The position numbers were made by a program, and so were the translations under genes. 54,552 bases of DNA from an uncultured Muriicola sp. GTDB taxonomy: Bacteria; Bacteroidota; Bacteroidia; Flavobacteriales; Flavobacteriaceae. The notes under the pieces are model-generated. The model did not search any database. It had not been told where the DNA came from and worked only from the letters and a program-made list of their open reading frames with translations. Each line of letters starts with the position of its first letter. Within the stretch, counting starts at the first letter, position 1. Positions 32,902 to 41,616 of this stretch are shown here, piece after piece. The stretch lies in NCBI RefSeq assembly GCF_947258935.1, contig NZ_CAMYKH010000008.1, positions 1-54,552 of the forward strand. Direction: 5' to 3'.

Positions 32902-33936
32902 ATGAATGCATGCTTAAAAACCTATCCTGTTCCATTTTATCTCATTTTTCTATGTTCTGCGCTTCCTTTTCTGGGGACAAGTCAATATACCGATGTTATA
33001 AATTCGAATAGACCCGGACTCTCTGTAAGTGCTTATGCCGTTGGGAAAGGAGTAATCCAAGCTGAAATGGGTTTTCTTTATGAGCAAAGGGAACATGTGG
33101 ATCTTTCTCAGGAATCGACCTTAATGGGTGCCGATCTTGCACTCAGATACGGTTTTTTTCGTGAAATGTTGGAGATTACTTATGAAGGGACCTACGTACA
33201 ACAAGATATAACGTATACCGCTTTTGATCTGAACGAAAAAAGAACTGATTTCTCAAGGAATAGACTGGGTATAAAATACCTATTGTATGATCCTTACAAA
33301 AACCCGGATCGTACAAAACCAAATTTGTATAGCTGGCGAGCTAACAACAAGTTTCAACTTAAAGATCTGGTCCCGGCCATTTCAGTATATGCAGGAGCAA
33401 CTTTTAACTTGGGTGATAATCCGTTCTATCCGGAAGATCCAATAGTAGCTCCCCGTGCCATGATTGCCACTCAAAGTAGTGTCACCTCCAGATTGGTATT
33501 GATCACAAATCTTATTTACGATAGAATAGGCACTGATTTTCCGGAGATGGAGTATCTAATATCTCTGTCCCACGCCTTTAAAAATCCTAAATGGAGTGTT
33601 TTTATAGAGAATCAGGGTATTAAAAGCGATCGATATGCAGACATCCTTTTTAGGACCGGTATTGCCCATCTGTTCAATAAGAGCTTCCAGGCAGATATAA
33701 ATGTAGGTGGCAGTATTAAAAGTACTCCAAGTAGGATCTTTGGGGCGCTTGGCTTATCCTACAGGGTAGATTTTCATCAGGACGAGATCAAATCCATTGA
33801 TGATCAAAGATCTGGTGAAAATGGTGATTTTATCAAAAAGAATGCGTTTAAAAAAGATACTGATAATAGCTTGCCGGGTATTTCAAAGAAAAAAATGAGG
33901 AAACTGGAGCGTAAGGCCAAACGCAAGAAAAATTAA
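32902..33936 (+). CDS. Putative outer-membrane beta-barrel protein (transporter-like)
   Basis: 344 residues. Signal peptide about 1-27 (FYLIFLCSALPFLGTSQ), then DVINSNRPGLSVSAYAVGKG, which is the N-terminal strand signature of the OmpA/phenol-type transporter family (Phenol_MetA_deg-like), followed by alternating strands (EITYEGTYVQQDITY, ISVYAGATFNLGD, FGALGLSYRVDF). The C-terminal tail is basic (KKKMRKLERKAKRKKN), unusual for a barrel, and may stay in the periplasm. No cargo can be named. Divergent from DUF4834; 110 bases before the GNAT gene. Confidence 0.78.
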   Translation: MNACLKTYPVPFYLIFLCSALPFLGTSQYTDVINSNRPGLSVSAYAVGKGVIQAEMGFLYEQREHVDLSQESTLMGADLALRYGFFREMLEITYEGTYVQQDITYTAFDLNEKRTDFSRNRLGIKYLLYDPYKNPDRTKPNLYSWRANNKFQLKDLVPAISVYAGATFNLGDNPFYPEDPIVAPRAMIATQSSVTSRLVLITNLIYDRIGTDFPEMEYLISLSHAFKNPKWSVFIENQGIKSDRYADILFRTGIAHLFNKSFQADINVGGSIKSTPSRIFGALGLSYRVDFHQDEIKSIDDQRSGENGDFIKKNAFKKDTDNSLPGISKKKMRKLERKAKRKKN

Positions 33937-34046
33937 TCCTACCGAGGCTCTTTACCCCCTAGTTCTTACTATCCCTGCATAAAGTGACTCCAAGTCTTTA
34001 TTCTGTGGTCAATAATTCCTAATATTGAGCACGTAAAGCAGGTAAC

Positions 34047-35165
34047 ATGGTAACTATAAAACAGGCTGAAAATAAGTCTGATCTAAAAAAATTCGTAACC
34101 TTTCCTTTTTCATTGTACAAAGATTCACCCTATTGGGTACCACCTTTGATCAAAGGAGAAATGGATTCCTTTGACAAATCCAAAAATCCTGTTTTTGAAA
34201 ATGCAGATGCCTGGTTTTTTCTTGCCTATAAAGATGGAGAGATCGTTGGCAGAGTAGTTGCTATGATCAACTGGATTGAAGTAAATCAGCAAAAACTACG
34301 GAAAATGAGGTTCGGATGGTTCGATTTTATCGATGATCCGGACGTTACAGATGCTTTAATCACCAAGGTGCAGGAATTAGCCGTGGTCCATCAGATGGAA
34401 TATATGGAAGGTCCGGTAGGATTTTCAAATCTGGACAAAGTGGGCGTTTTAGTAGAAGGTTTTGACCATATTGGAACTATGATCACCTGGTACAATTATT
34501 CATATTATCAGGCACATTACGAACGGCTGGGCTTTGTAAAAGAAAAAGGGTTCGTGGAAAATAAATTTCCCAACAGCAATGTGGATCCGGCCCTCTTTAA
34601 AAAATTACACGTTCTGATCAAGAAACGCTACGGACTTAGGGAAATGAATTTTACCAAGACCTCGGAAATTATGCCCTGGGTAGATCAGATGTTCGATCTA
34701 TTTAATGAGACCTATGCAAAACTATCTTCTTTTGTCCCTATTACGCCCATTCAAAAGGCCCATTTTAAAAAGAAGTACATACGCTTTATTAATCCGGAGT
34801 ATATAAAGTTTATTGTAGACAGTTCGGATAAACTTATCGCCTTTGCCATTGTGATGCCCTCATTTTCTGAAGCATTGCAAAAAGCAAAAGGAAAACTCTT
34901 CCCTTTTGGTATATTTCATTTGCTAAGAGCCAGAAAACACAATAAGGATGTTATTTTCTATCTTATCGGGATACTTCCTGAATATCAGAATAAAGCGGTA
35001 ACCTCCATTATTTTCAATGAATACTACGAAACCTTTAAGATCAAACAGGTTGAAACCTGTTATAGAACACCCGAATTAGAGGATAATATTGCAATTAGAC
35101 AACTGTGGAAGCATTTTGACCCCGTCATCTATAAAAGGCGAAATACCTATAAGAAAATGCTCTAA
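34047..35165 (+). CDS. GNAT-fold N-acyltransferase, resembling bacterial ceramide synthase-type proteins
   Basis: 372 residues of the acyl-CoA N-acyltransferase fold. The opening KKFVTFPFSLYKDSPYWVPP, KNPVFENADAWFFLAYKDGE and IVGRVVAMIN, and a later VIFYLIGILPEYQNKAVTSI acyl-CoA region, resemble, from memory, the long GNAT proteins that include the bacterial ceramide synthase of Caulobacter. Those attach a fatty acid to the amine of a sphinganine-like base. This gene faces two minus-strand PLP-enzyme genes that could make such a base (35189-37613), so it is a good candidate for the N-acylation step of sulfonolipid synthesis. Convergent with the AOS-family gene (23 bases between stops). Function is inferred from fold and location. 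Confidence 0.82.
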   Translation: MVTIKQAENKSDLKKFVTFPFSLYKDSPYWVPPLIKGEMDSFDKSKNPVFENADAWFFLAYKDGEIVGRVVAMINWIEVNQQKLRKMRFGWFDFIDDPDVTDALITKVQELAVVHQMEYMEGPVGFSNLDKVGVLVEGFDHIGTMITWYNYSYYQAHYERLGFVKEKGFVENKFPNSNVDPALFKKLHVLIKKRYGLREMNFTKTSEIMPWVDQMFDLFNETYAKLSSFVPITPIQKAHFKKKYIRFINPEYIKFIVDSSDKLIAFAIVMPSFSEALQKAKGKLFPFGIFHLLRARKHNKDVIFYLIGILPEYQNKAVTSIIFNEYYETFKIKQVETCYRTPELEDNIAIRQLWKHFDPVIYKRRNTYKKML

Positions 35166-35188
35166 AAACAGCTTAAATCGGTCTTGAG

Positions 35189-36448
35189 CTATTCACCCAT
35201 AGCCGCAGCTACTGCAGCTGAGAGCCTTTTGTAAGTGCCGTTTTCCAATCTTTCCCGAATGGCTGAAAACGCGTCCAGGGTTATGGAAATGTCTTCAAGC
35301 GTATGTGTGGCTGTTGGGATCATTCGTAATAGGATCAATCCTTTAGGAATTACGGGGTATACCACTATAGAACAAAAAATACCATAGTTTTCTCTAAGAT
35401 CTTTTACAAGCGCCATGGCCTCAGGAATACTTCCGTTAAGATAGACCGGCGTAACACAACTGGAAGTGGTACCTATGTCAAAACCTCTTTCTTTAAGTCC
35501 TTCCTGAAGAGCATCTACATTCTCCCAGAGTTTTTCTTTAAGTTCTGGCATGGTTCTAAGCATATCGAGGCGTTTTAAAGCCCCTTTTACGTAGATCATG
35601 GGTAAGGACTTTGCAAACATCTGAGATCTCAAATTGTATTTTAAGTAATCTATGATCTCCTTATCTGCAGCTAAGAAAGCCCCAATTCCTGCCAGGGATT
35701 TAGCAAAGGTGGCAAAATAGACATCTATTTCGTCCTGCACGCCTTGCTCTTCTCCTGCTCCTGCTCCTGTTTTTCCTAATGTACCAAATCCGTGGGCATC
35801 ATCTACAAGAAGTCTGAAGTTGAATTTCTTTTTAAGGGCTACAATCTCTTTTAATTTTCCTTGTTCTCCCCTCATGCCAAAGACACCTTCCGAGATAACC
35901 AAAATACCCCCTCCGGTTTGTTCTGCCATTTTAGTAGCACGTTCCAGGTTCTTTTCCAGGCTATCTATGTCATTATGCTTAAATGTGAACCGTTTCCCCA
36001 TATGCAAACGAACCCCATCAATGATACAGGCATGAGAATCCACATCGTAAACAATGATATCATCCTTAGAGACCAAAGCGTCTATTGCAGACATTATACC
36101 CTGGTATCCGAAATTTAAAAGATAGGAAGATTCTTTATCGACAAAAGAGGCCAATTCCTTTTCTAATTGTTCGTGATAAACGGTGTGTCCGCTCATCATT
36201 CTGGCACCCATAGGATATGCTGCACCGTATTCCAGGGCCGCTTCTCCGTCTACCTTTTTGATCTCTGGCAGGTTTGCTAACCCCAGATAATCATTAATAC
36301 TCCAGGTGATGACCTCTTTCCCCTGAAATTTCATTCGGTTAGAAATAGGGCCTTCCAATTTTGGAAATACAAAGTATCCCTCAGCCTGTGAAGCCCATCT
36401 TCCTAGAGGGCCTTTATTTTCAATAATCCTGTCAAATAGATCTCTCAT
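35189..36448 (-). CDS. AOS-family PLP acyltransferase (serine palmitoyl / cysteate-fatty acyl transferase-like)
   Basis: 419 residues of the alpha-oxoamine synthase group (Class II aminotransferase fold). Conserved parts: GKEVITWSINDYLGLA, the substrate-binding YEQ-like MMSGHTVYHEQLE, the DVDSHACIIDGVRL region, DDAHGFGTLGKTGAG, and the PLP Lys in YFATFAKSLAGIGAF. These enzymes join an amino acid to an acyl-CoA with loss of CO2. Possible donors are serine (sphingolipid), glycine (KBL) or cysteate (sulfonolipid). Its position beside a cysteine-synthase-type gene favours cysteate, giving the capnine precursor in Bacteroidota. A terminator lies between the two, so they are separate transcripts. 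A -7 box is at 36469-36476. Confidence 0.88.
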   Translation of the reverse strand: MRDLFDRIIENKGPLGRWASQAEGYFVFPKLEGPISNRMKFQGKEVITWSINDYLGLANLPEIKKVDGEAALEYGAAYPMGARMMSGHTVYHEQLEKELASFVDKESSYLLNFGYQGIMSAIDALVSKDDIIVYDVDSHACIIDGVRLHMGKRFTFKHNDIDSLEKNLERATKMAEQTGGGILVISEGVFGMRGEQGKLKEIVALKKKFNFRLLVDDAHGFGTLGKTGAGAGEEQGVQDEIDVYFATFAKSLAGIGAFLAADKEIIDYLKYNLRSQMFAKSLPMIYVKGALKRLDMLRTMPELKEKLWENVDALQEGLKERGFDIGTTSSCVTPVYLNGSIPEAMALVKDLRENYGIFCSIVVYPVIPKGLILLRMIPTATHTLEDISITLDAFSAIRERLENGTYKRLSAAVAAAMGE

Positions 36449-36468
36449 TTAACCGTGTTTGGTTTGTG

Positions 36469-36476
36469 CAAAACTA
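36469..36476 (-). promoter_or_regulatory. Candidate -7 promoter element of the AOS-family gene (TAGTTTTG)
   Basis: Minus-strand TAGTTTTG matches TAnnTTTG and is 20 bases ahead of the start at 36448. No clear TTG at -33. Confidence 0.5.
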
Positions 36477-36516
36477 TGGATTTTTGACCACGAATCATAA
36501 AATAATTTAATGGCAC

Positions 36517-36547
36517 AAAAAAAGGCAGCGAATTTTAAATCGCTGCC
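36517..36547 (-). terminator. Terminator after the cysteine-synthase-family gene
   Basis: On the minus strand GGCAGCGA, loop, TCGCTGCC, then seven T. Stem 8 bp at 36524-36531 and 36540-36547 (T run 36517-36523). It separates this gene from the AOS-family gene. Confidence 0.85.
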
Positions 36548-36572
36548 CGCATTTTATTGTTCGGTAGGATCC

Positions 36573-37613
36573 TTATTTTACGACCTCCAGCTTTTTTTCC
36601 TGAGATACTTTTACCTCATCCATAAAGCCTTGTGCTTCCATCCATTTGTCACTGTAAACTTTACTCATATAACGAGAGCCATGATCTGGAAAAATGACCA
36701 CTATATTGCTATTCTTATCAAACTCCCCTAGAGCATCTAGTTGTTTAACAGCTTGTATGACAGCTCCGGAAGTGTACCCGGCAAAAATACCTTCAGTACG
36801 CGCAATAGCTCTGGCTGTGTGAGCACTGTCTTTATCCGTTACCTTAACAAACTCATCGATGATCTTAAAATCTGTTGCATCCGGGATAAGATTTTTACCC
36901 AAGCCTTCAATGCGGTAGGGATAGATCTCATTAGCATCTATCTTTCCGGTTTCATGATATTTTTTTAGTACAGAGCCATAGGCATCTACTCCTATAACCC
37001 GGATATTCGGATTTTGCTCTTTTAAATAACGAGCTGTTCCAGAAATGGTTCCTCCAGTACCGCTGCACGCTATCAAATGTGTGATCAGACCATTCGTTTG
37101 ATTCCAAATTTCGGGTCCTGTTGTGTGGTAATGTGCTTCAATGTTCAATTCATTGAAGTATTGATTGATATAGATAGAATTTTCTGTTTCCTGATGCAGA
37201 CGTTTGGCTACCTCATAATAAGATCGTGGATCATCTGCGCTAACATGTGCCGGACATACATATACTTGAGCTCCCATTGACCGAAGCATGTCTATCTTAT
37301 CCTGAGATGATTTGGAGCTTACAGCAAGAATGCAGTCATAGCCTTTAACGATACTCACCATGGCAATACTAAAGCCAGTATTCCCTGAAGTAGTCTCAAT
37401 AATTGTACTGCCCTTCTTTAAGATCCCTTTGCGTTCTGCCTCTTCAATGATATGAGCTGCTATTCTGTCTTTGGCAGAATGACCCGGATTAAAAGCTTCT
37501 ATCTTGGCATAAAAATTCCCCGATAGATCTTTAGTGATAGTATTCAACTTCACCAGTGGGGTATTTCCAATAAGATCAAGGATAGAGTTATGGGCGTTAA
37601 TCGATTGTTCCAT
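36573..37613 (-). CDS. PLP fold-II cysteine-synthase-family enzyme, candidate cysteate synthase
   Basis: 346 residues. The PLP Lys is in [12 protein letters not shown], the phosphate-binding loop in [12 protein letters not shown], and [13 protein letters not shown] follows. These are the beta-replacement enzymes (CysK/CBS type): serine derivatives react with a sulfur nucleophile. In Bacteroidota a member of this family makes L-cysteate from O-phosphoserine or serine with sulfite for sulfonolipids. The NPGHSAKDR loop differs from the classic NPS-x-SVKDR of CysK, agreeing with a changed substrate. It is adjacent to the AOS-family gene, with a GNAT acyltransferase beyond it. Ordinary cysteine synthesis remains possible. 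Confidence 0.85.
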   Translation of the reverse strand: MEQSINAHNSILDLIGNTPLVKLNTITKDLSGNFYAKIEAFNPGHSAKDRIAAHIIEEAERKGILKKGSTIIETTSGNTGFSIAMVSIVKGYDCILAVSSKSSQDKIDMLRSMGAQVYVCPAHVSADDPRSYYEVAKRLHQETENSIYINQYFNELNIEAHYHTTGPEIWNQTNGLITHLIACSGTGGTISGTARYLKEQNPNIRVIGVDAYGSVLKKYHETGKIDANEIYPYRIEGLGKNLIPDATDFKIIDEFVKVTDKDSAHTARAIARTEGIFAGYTSGAVIQAVKQLDALGEFDKNSNIVVIFPDHGSRYMSKVYSDKWMEAQGFMDEVKVSQEKKLEVVK

Positions 37614-37659
37614 ATGGTTTGGTTCTTGAAATACCTAACTATAAACGGTAATTCAGGGG

Positions 37660-37667
37660 CAAAATTA
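37660..37667 (-). promoter_or_regulatory. Candidate -7 promoter element of the cysteine-synthase-family gene (TAATTTTG)
   Basis: Minus-strand TAATTTTG, 46 bases ahead of the start at 37613; fits TAnnTTTG. It overlaps the gap between this gene and the S9 peptidase gene, suggesting separate transcription. Confidence 0.4.
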
Positions 37668-37678
37668 CTACTTTTTTT

Positions 37679-39820
37679 TTATAAATGCTCTTTTCCCGCT
37701 AAATCAAGAATAAAAGCATACTCCTTTGCCGTCTCTCTCAGGGCTTCAAATCTGCCCGAAGCACCACCATGCCCGGCATCCATATTAGTATTTAAATAAA
37801 GAAGGTTCTGATCTGTTTTTAACTCTCTAAGCTTTGCTACCCATTTAGCCGGCTCCCAATATTGCACCTGCGAATCATGCAGTCCTGTTGAAACATACAT
37901 GTTAGGATAGGCTTGCGCCTTTACATTATCGTAGGGAGAATATGAGAGCATATAATCGTAATAGGCTTTTTCATTCGGATTTCCCCATTCATCGTATTCT
38001 CCGGTTGTCAAGGGAATGGAATCGTCTAGCATTGTGGTCACCACATCTACGAAAGGCACAGCGGCAATGACCCCATGATAAAGTTCCGGTGCCATATTTA
38101 CAACAGCTCCTATCAATAATCCCCCTGCAGATCCACCCCAGGCATAGAGGTGATCCGAGCTCGTATATTTCTGTTCGATTAAGTGTTTGGAACAATCTAT
38201 AAAGTCGGTAAAAGTATTCTTTTTATTGAGCAACTTTCCGTTTTCATACCAGGGCCTTCCCAGGTACTCTCCTCCCCTAATATGGGCGATTGCATATATA
38301 AACCCTCTATCCAAAAGACTTAAGCGTGCTGAAGAAAAATTGGGATCTATAGTGGCACCATAAGAGCCATATGCATATTGAAGCAATGGGCTGCTTCCAT
38401 CCAATTTTGTATTCTTATGATATACCAAAGAGATTGGAATCTTTGCTCCATCACGAGCGGTTGCCCAAAGTCTTTCTGATCTATAGTTTTCCTCTTTAAA
38501 TTGCCCACCAAGCACTTCTAATTGCTTGAGTACAGTCTTCTCCTTTGTACGCATGTCAAAATCAATAATAGAATAAGGAGCTGTCATCGAATTGTACAAA
38601 TACCTCAAAGTTTCCGTATCATAATCCAGATTTACATATGGAAAGGCAACATAGGTCTCACTGGTGAAAGGCAAATAATAGGAAGCCTTCCCATCCCAGC
38701 GGGTAATCTTCATTTTGTTCAACCCATTATCTCTTTCTGAGATCACTAAATACTCCTTAAATATCTCAATATCCTCGAGCAAAACATCTTCTCTATGGGC
38801 CAAATATTCCTTCCAGTTCTCTGATGAGGTTGCATTTTCGGAGGTTTTCATCAATTTAAAATTGGTTGCTCCGTCTTTGTTGGTCAACACATAAAAATCT
38901 TTTCCAAAATGGTAGATTGAATATTCCAATCCCCTTGTTCTAGGCGAAAAAATAGCAAATGTACCATTGGGATCGTCTGCAGATAGTATCCGATATTCCG
39001 AAGTTAGGGTACTGTTAGACCCTATGATGATATATTTCTTTGATTTAGTTTTATACACATATGTATTGAAGGTTTCATCCGTTTCGTGGAAAACAAGTTC
39101 ATCATCTTCAGATGAGGTGCCCAGCACATGCTTATAGATCTTATTCGAACGCAGTGTAACCGGATCCTTTTTGGTATAAAAAAATGTTTTGTTGTCATTG
39201 GCCCAAATAGAACCCCCGGTAGTATTGTCTATCTTATCTTCAAATAATTCCCCTGTCGCAAGATTTTTGATCTGTATTACATACTGACGCCTGGCTATAG
39301 TATCAGTTCCAAAGGAAGCCAATGTATTATCAGGGCTAATGGATATCCCATTTAGACTATAGTATTCATGTTCTTCTGCCATAAGATTCACATTGAACAT
39401 GATCTCTTCTTCTGCTTCAAGAACCTCTTTTTTCCTGGAATAAATTGGGTATTCCTTTCCCGTTTCATAACGCGTTATATACCAATATCCATTACGCTTA
39501 TAAGGTACGGACGAATCATCTTCCTTGATCCTTGCCTTCATTTCCTGAAAAAGATTTTCCTGAAATTCTTTTGTGTGAGCAGTTTTGGCCTGATAGTATT
39601 CGTTTTCTTGTTTCAGATATGAAATAACCTCAGGATTTTCCCGGTTATTGAGCCAGTAGTAATCATCTACACGCACATCTCCATGTATTTCAAGCTGCTT
39701 AGGTATCTTCTTCGCTATCGGTGTACTAACTGCGATCATTTCGTTATTTTGGTTTTGGCAAGAAACGGCAAAAATAATACTAAATAAGAGAATCAGGGTC
39801 TTTTTCGATATATGCATCAT
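37679..39820 (-). CDS. S9 family prolyl oligopeptidase / oligopeptidase B-like lipoprotein
   Basis: 713 residues. Two adjacent ATGs start it at 39820 or 39817; a lipobox AVSC gives a membrane-anchored enzyme (TLILLFSIIFAVSC). The N-terminal half is a seven-bladed propeller (repeats such as SPDNTLASFGTDTI, GSIWANDNKTFFYTKKDP); the C-terminal half is the alpha/beta hydrolase with Ser in YAWGGSAGGLLIG, Asp in STGLHDSQVQYWE and His in DAGHGGASGR. The EYDEWGNP stretch is typical of oligopeptidase B (cutting after basic residues) in this clade. Probably degrades peptides in the periplasm or on the outer membrane. Confidence 0.92.
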   Translation of the reverse strand: MMHISKKTLILLFSIIFAVSCQNQNNEMIAVSTPIAKKIPKQLEIHGDVRVDDYYWLNNRENPEVISYLKQENEYYQAKTAHTKEFQENLFQEMKARIKEDDSSVPYKRNGYWYITRYETGKEYPIYSRKKEVLEAEEEIMFNVNLMAEEHEYYSLNGISISPDNTLASFGTDTIARRQYVIQIKNLATGELFEDKIDNTTGGSIWANDNKTFFYTKKDPVTLRSNKIYKHVLGTSSEDDELVFHETDETFNTYVYKTKSKKYIIIGSNSTLTSEYRILSADDPNGTFAIFSPRTRGLEYSIYHFGKDFYVLTNKDGATNFKLMKTSENATSSENWKEYLAHREDVLLEDIEIFKEYLVISERDNGLNKMKITRWDGKASYYLPFTSETYVAFPYVNLDYDTETLRYLYNSMTAPYSIIDFDMRTKEKTVLKQLEVLGGQFKEENYRSERLWATARDGAKIPISLVYHKNTKLDGSSPLLQYAYGSYGATIDPNFSSARLSLLDRGFIYAIAHIRGGEYLGRPWYENGKLLNKKNTFTDFIDCSKHLIEQKYTSSDHLYAWGGSAGGLLIGAVVNMAPELYHGVIAAVPFVDVVTTMLDDSIPLTTGEYDEWGNPNEKAYYDYMLSYSPYDNVKAQAYPNMYVSTGLHDSQVQYWEPAKWVAKLRELKTDQNLLYLNTNMDAGHGGASGRFEALRETAKEYAFILDLAGKEHL

Positions 39821-39823
39821 GCT

Positions 39824-39856
39824 TTGTTTAGGAATCGCGGCAATTTAGTAAATTTG
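39824..39856 (+). promoter_or_regulatory. Bacteroidota-type promoter of the YbaB gene
   Basis: TTG (39824-39826), 22-base spacer, TAAATTTG (39849-39856). Both boxes fit the consensus, and it lies 20 bases before the ATG at 39877. Confidence 0.6.
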
Positions 39857-39876
39857 AGGAACGTAAATCTAAAATT

Positions 39877-40203
39877 ATGTTTGGAGATTTAATGGGTATG
39901 ATGGGAAAGCTTAAGGAAACGCAAGCGAAGGTGGAAGCAACCAAGAAAAGGTTAAATTCTGTTTTGGTTGATGAAAATTCCGGAGACGGCATGTTGAAGG
40001 TTTCATTAACGGCAAATCGGGAGATAAAATCTATTCAAATAGATGATAGCCTTCTCGAAGACAAAGAACAATTAGAGGACTACCTGATCCTTACACTAAA
40101 CAAGGCCATAGCTAAAGCTACAGCCATACAAGAGGCAGAATTAGCCGCAGTGGCAAAAGAAGGGATGCCCAATATTCCTGGGATGGATTCCTTTTTAAAA
40201 TAA
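39877..40203 (+). CDS. YbaB/EbfC nucleoid-associated protein
   Basis: 108 residues. The N-terminal helix [19 protein letters not shown] and the beta-strand block [21 protein letters not shown] match the YbaB/EbfC family, a small DNA-binding dimer. The usual extended N-terminal Met/Gln-rich helix is reduced but present ([11 protein letters not shown]). Own promoter with two well-fitting boxes. Next gene is 55 bases downstream on the same strand. Confidence 0.93.
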   Translation: MFGDLMGMMGKLKETQAKVEATKKRLNSVLVDENSGDGMLKVSLTANREIKSIQIDDSLLEDKEQLEDYLILTLNKAIAKATAIQEAELAAVAKEGMPNIPGMDSFLK

Positions 40204-40258
40204 GACTCCAGGGATTATAAACTATTACACTAAGAAAGTATAGATTCGAAAATTAGCT

Positions 40259-40582
40259 ATGATCGATATAAAAAAAGAGAAAAATAACAGTTATCGCTTC
40301 GTTGTAACATCCGGAGAAGGAAATGCTTTGCTGCAAAGTATTCAATTTCCAACTAAAAAAGAGCTGGATACGACCGTAAAGAAACTGTCTCCTTTAATGA
40401 AAAAACCTTCTGTTTTTGAAAGAAAAACCGATCATAATGGCAAATTTCACTTTACACTTAAAGATACAAGTGGCAGCATTATAGGTTCTAGTAACACATA
40501 TACATCAGAAGCCGGGATGGAAAATGGGATCACCAACGTGCGTAAAAGGATCTCATTCTTAAGCCGATCAAAGTCCCTCTAA
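40259..40582 (+). CDS. YegP-like (DUF1508) protein
   Basis: 107 residues with two copies of the DUF1508 module: NSYRFVVTSGEGNALLQSIQF and GKFHFTLKDTSGSIIGSSNT, each followed by a helix with a TSEAGMENGITNVRK-type ending. The DUF1508 family is found in small cytoplasmic proteins of unknown role. Follows YbaB; its last 15 bases overlap the convergent threonine aldolase gene, which may cause transcriptional interference. Confidence 0.85.
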   Translation: MIDIKKEKNNSYRFVVTSGEGNALLQSIQFPTKKELDTTVKKLSPLMKKPSVFERKTDHNGKFHFTLKDTSGSIIGSSNTYTSEAGMENGITNVRKRISFLSRSKSL

Positions 40583-41599
40583 AGAAGCTATTATTTTTAA
40601 AGTATGGGTATGCATATCCCCTGTGTAATCCATATGTGTCACCATACGCAGCTTCCCCTGACCCATTCCTATGATCTGAATATTCTTTTTAGATAATGCT
40701 TCCAGAAATTCATCCGTCGTCCATTTTTCCTCATTAATTTCGAAGATGATGATATTCGTTTCTATAGGCTCAACTTTCTTAACAAACGAGAGTTTTTCTA
40801 GTTGTTTCCCTAATTCAATGGCTTTGAGATGATCTTCAGCCAGACGTTCAAATTGATGATCCAGGGCATAGATCCCGGCAGCTGCAAGAAATCCGGCCTG
40901 CCTCATTCCACCGCCCAGTATTTTTCTAATTCGCAACGCATTATCCAAATACTTCTTCTTTCCCACCAATACAGAGCCTACCGGGCAACCCAGACCCTTA
41001 CTCAGACAGACACTTATGGTATCAAAAAGGGCTCCATAAGTTTTGGGATCTTCTCCTTTAGCAACCAGGGCATTCCAAAGTCGTGCGCCATCCAGATGAT
41101 ACCCCAAGCCATAAGCATCACATACTTTACGGATCGCTATTAATTCCTCAAAATCCCAACAAGCTCCACCACCTTTATTGGTTGTGTTCTCTATACACAC
41201 CAGAGAGGTAAGAGGACTATGGTAAAAGTCAGGTGGATTAATAGCAGCTTCAACCTGGGAAGCCTTCATCATGCCTCGTTCCCCGTCCACTAACTTACAT
41301 GAAACACCGCTATTGAAACTTACTCCGCCCCCTTCATAATTGTAGACATGGGCATATTTATCACAAATGAGCTGATCTCCCGGATTGGTATGCAGTTTTA
41401 TGGCGGTCTGATTGGTCATGGTACCACTGGGAAAAAACAAGGCGGCTTCCATCCCAAAAAGAGTAGCTACTTTTTCTTCCAGGGCATTGACAGACGGATC
41501 TGCCTTAAAGACATCATCCCCCACTTTGGCGGTCATCATGGCCTTTAGCATTCCCGGCGAAGGCTTTGTAACGGTGTCACTAATAAGATTGATTTCCAT
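40568..41599 (-). CDS. ltaE: Low-specificity L-threonine aldolase
   Basis: 343 residues of the beta-eliminating lyase family; splits L-threonine/allo-threonine into glycine and acetaldehyde with PLP. N-terminal NLISDTVTKPSPGMLKAM, GDDVFKADPSVNALEEK and LFFPSGTMTNQ are characteristic. The PLP Lys is in ISVCLSKGLGCPVGS, and HLDGARLWNAL provides the Asp that contacts the ring nitrogen. Some close relatives act on other beta-hydroxy amino acids. Convergent with the YegP-like gene; 17 bases after the metalloprotease gene stop is its own start's neighbour, so the two minus genes may share a transcript. Confidence 0.92.
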   Translation of the reverse strand: MEINLISDTVTKPSPGMLKAMMTAKVGDDVFKADPSVNALEEKVATLFGMEAALFFPSGTMTNQTAIKLHTNPGDQLICDKYAHVYNYEGGGVSFNSGVSCKLVDGERGMMKASQVEAAINPPDFYHSPLTSLVCIENTTNKGGGACWDFEELIAIRKVCDAYGLGYHLDGARLWNALVAKGEDPKTYGALFDTISVCLSKGLGCPVGSVLVGKKKYLDNALRIRKILGGGMRQAGFLAAAGIYALDHQFERLAEDHLKAIELGKQLEKLSFVKKVEPIETNIIIFEINEEKWTTDEFLEALSKKNIQIIGMGQGKLRMVTHMDYTGDMHTHTLKIIASLEGL

Positions 41600-41616
41600 A
41601 GCGCTAACTTACATTC

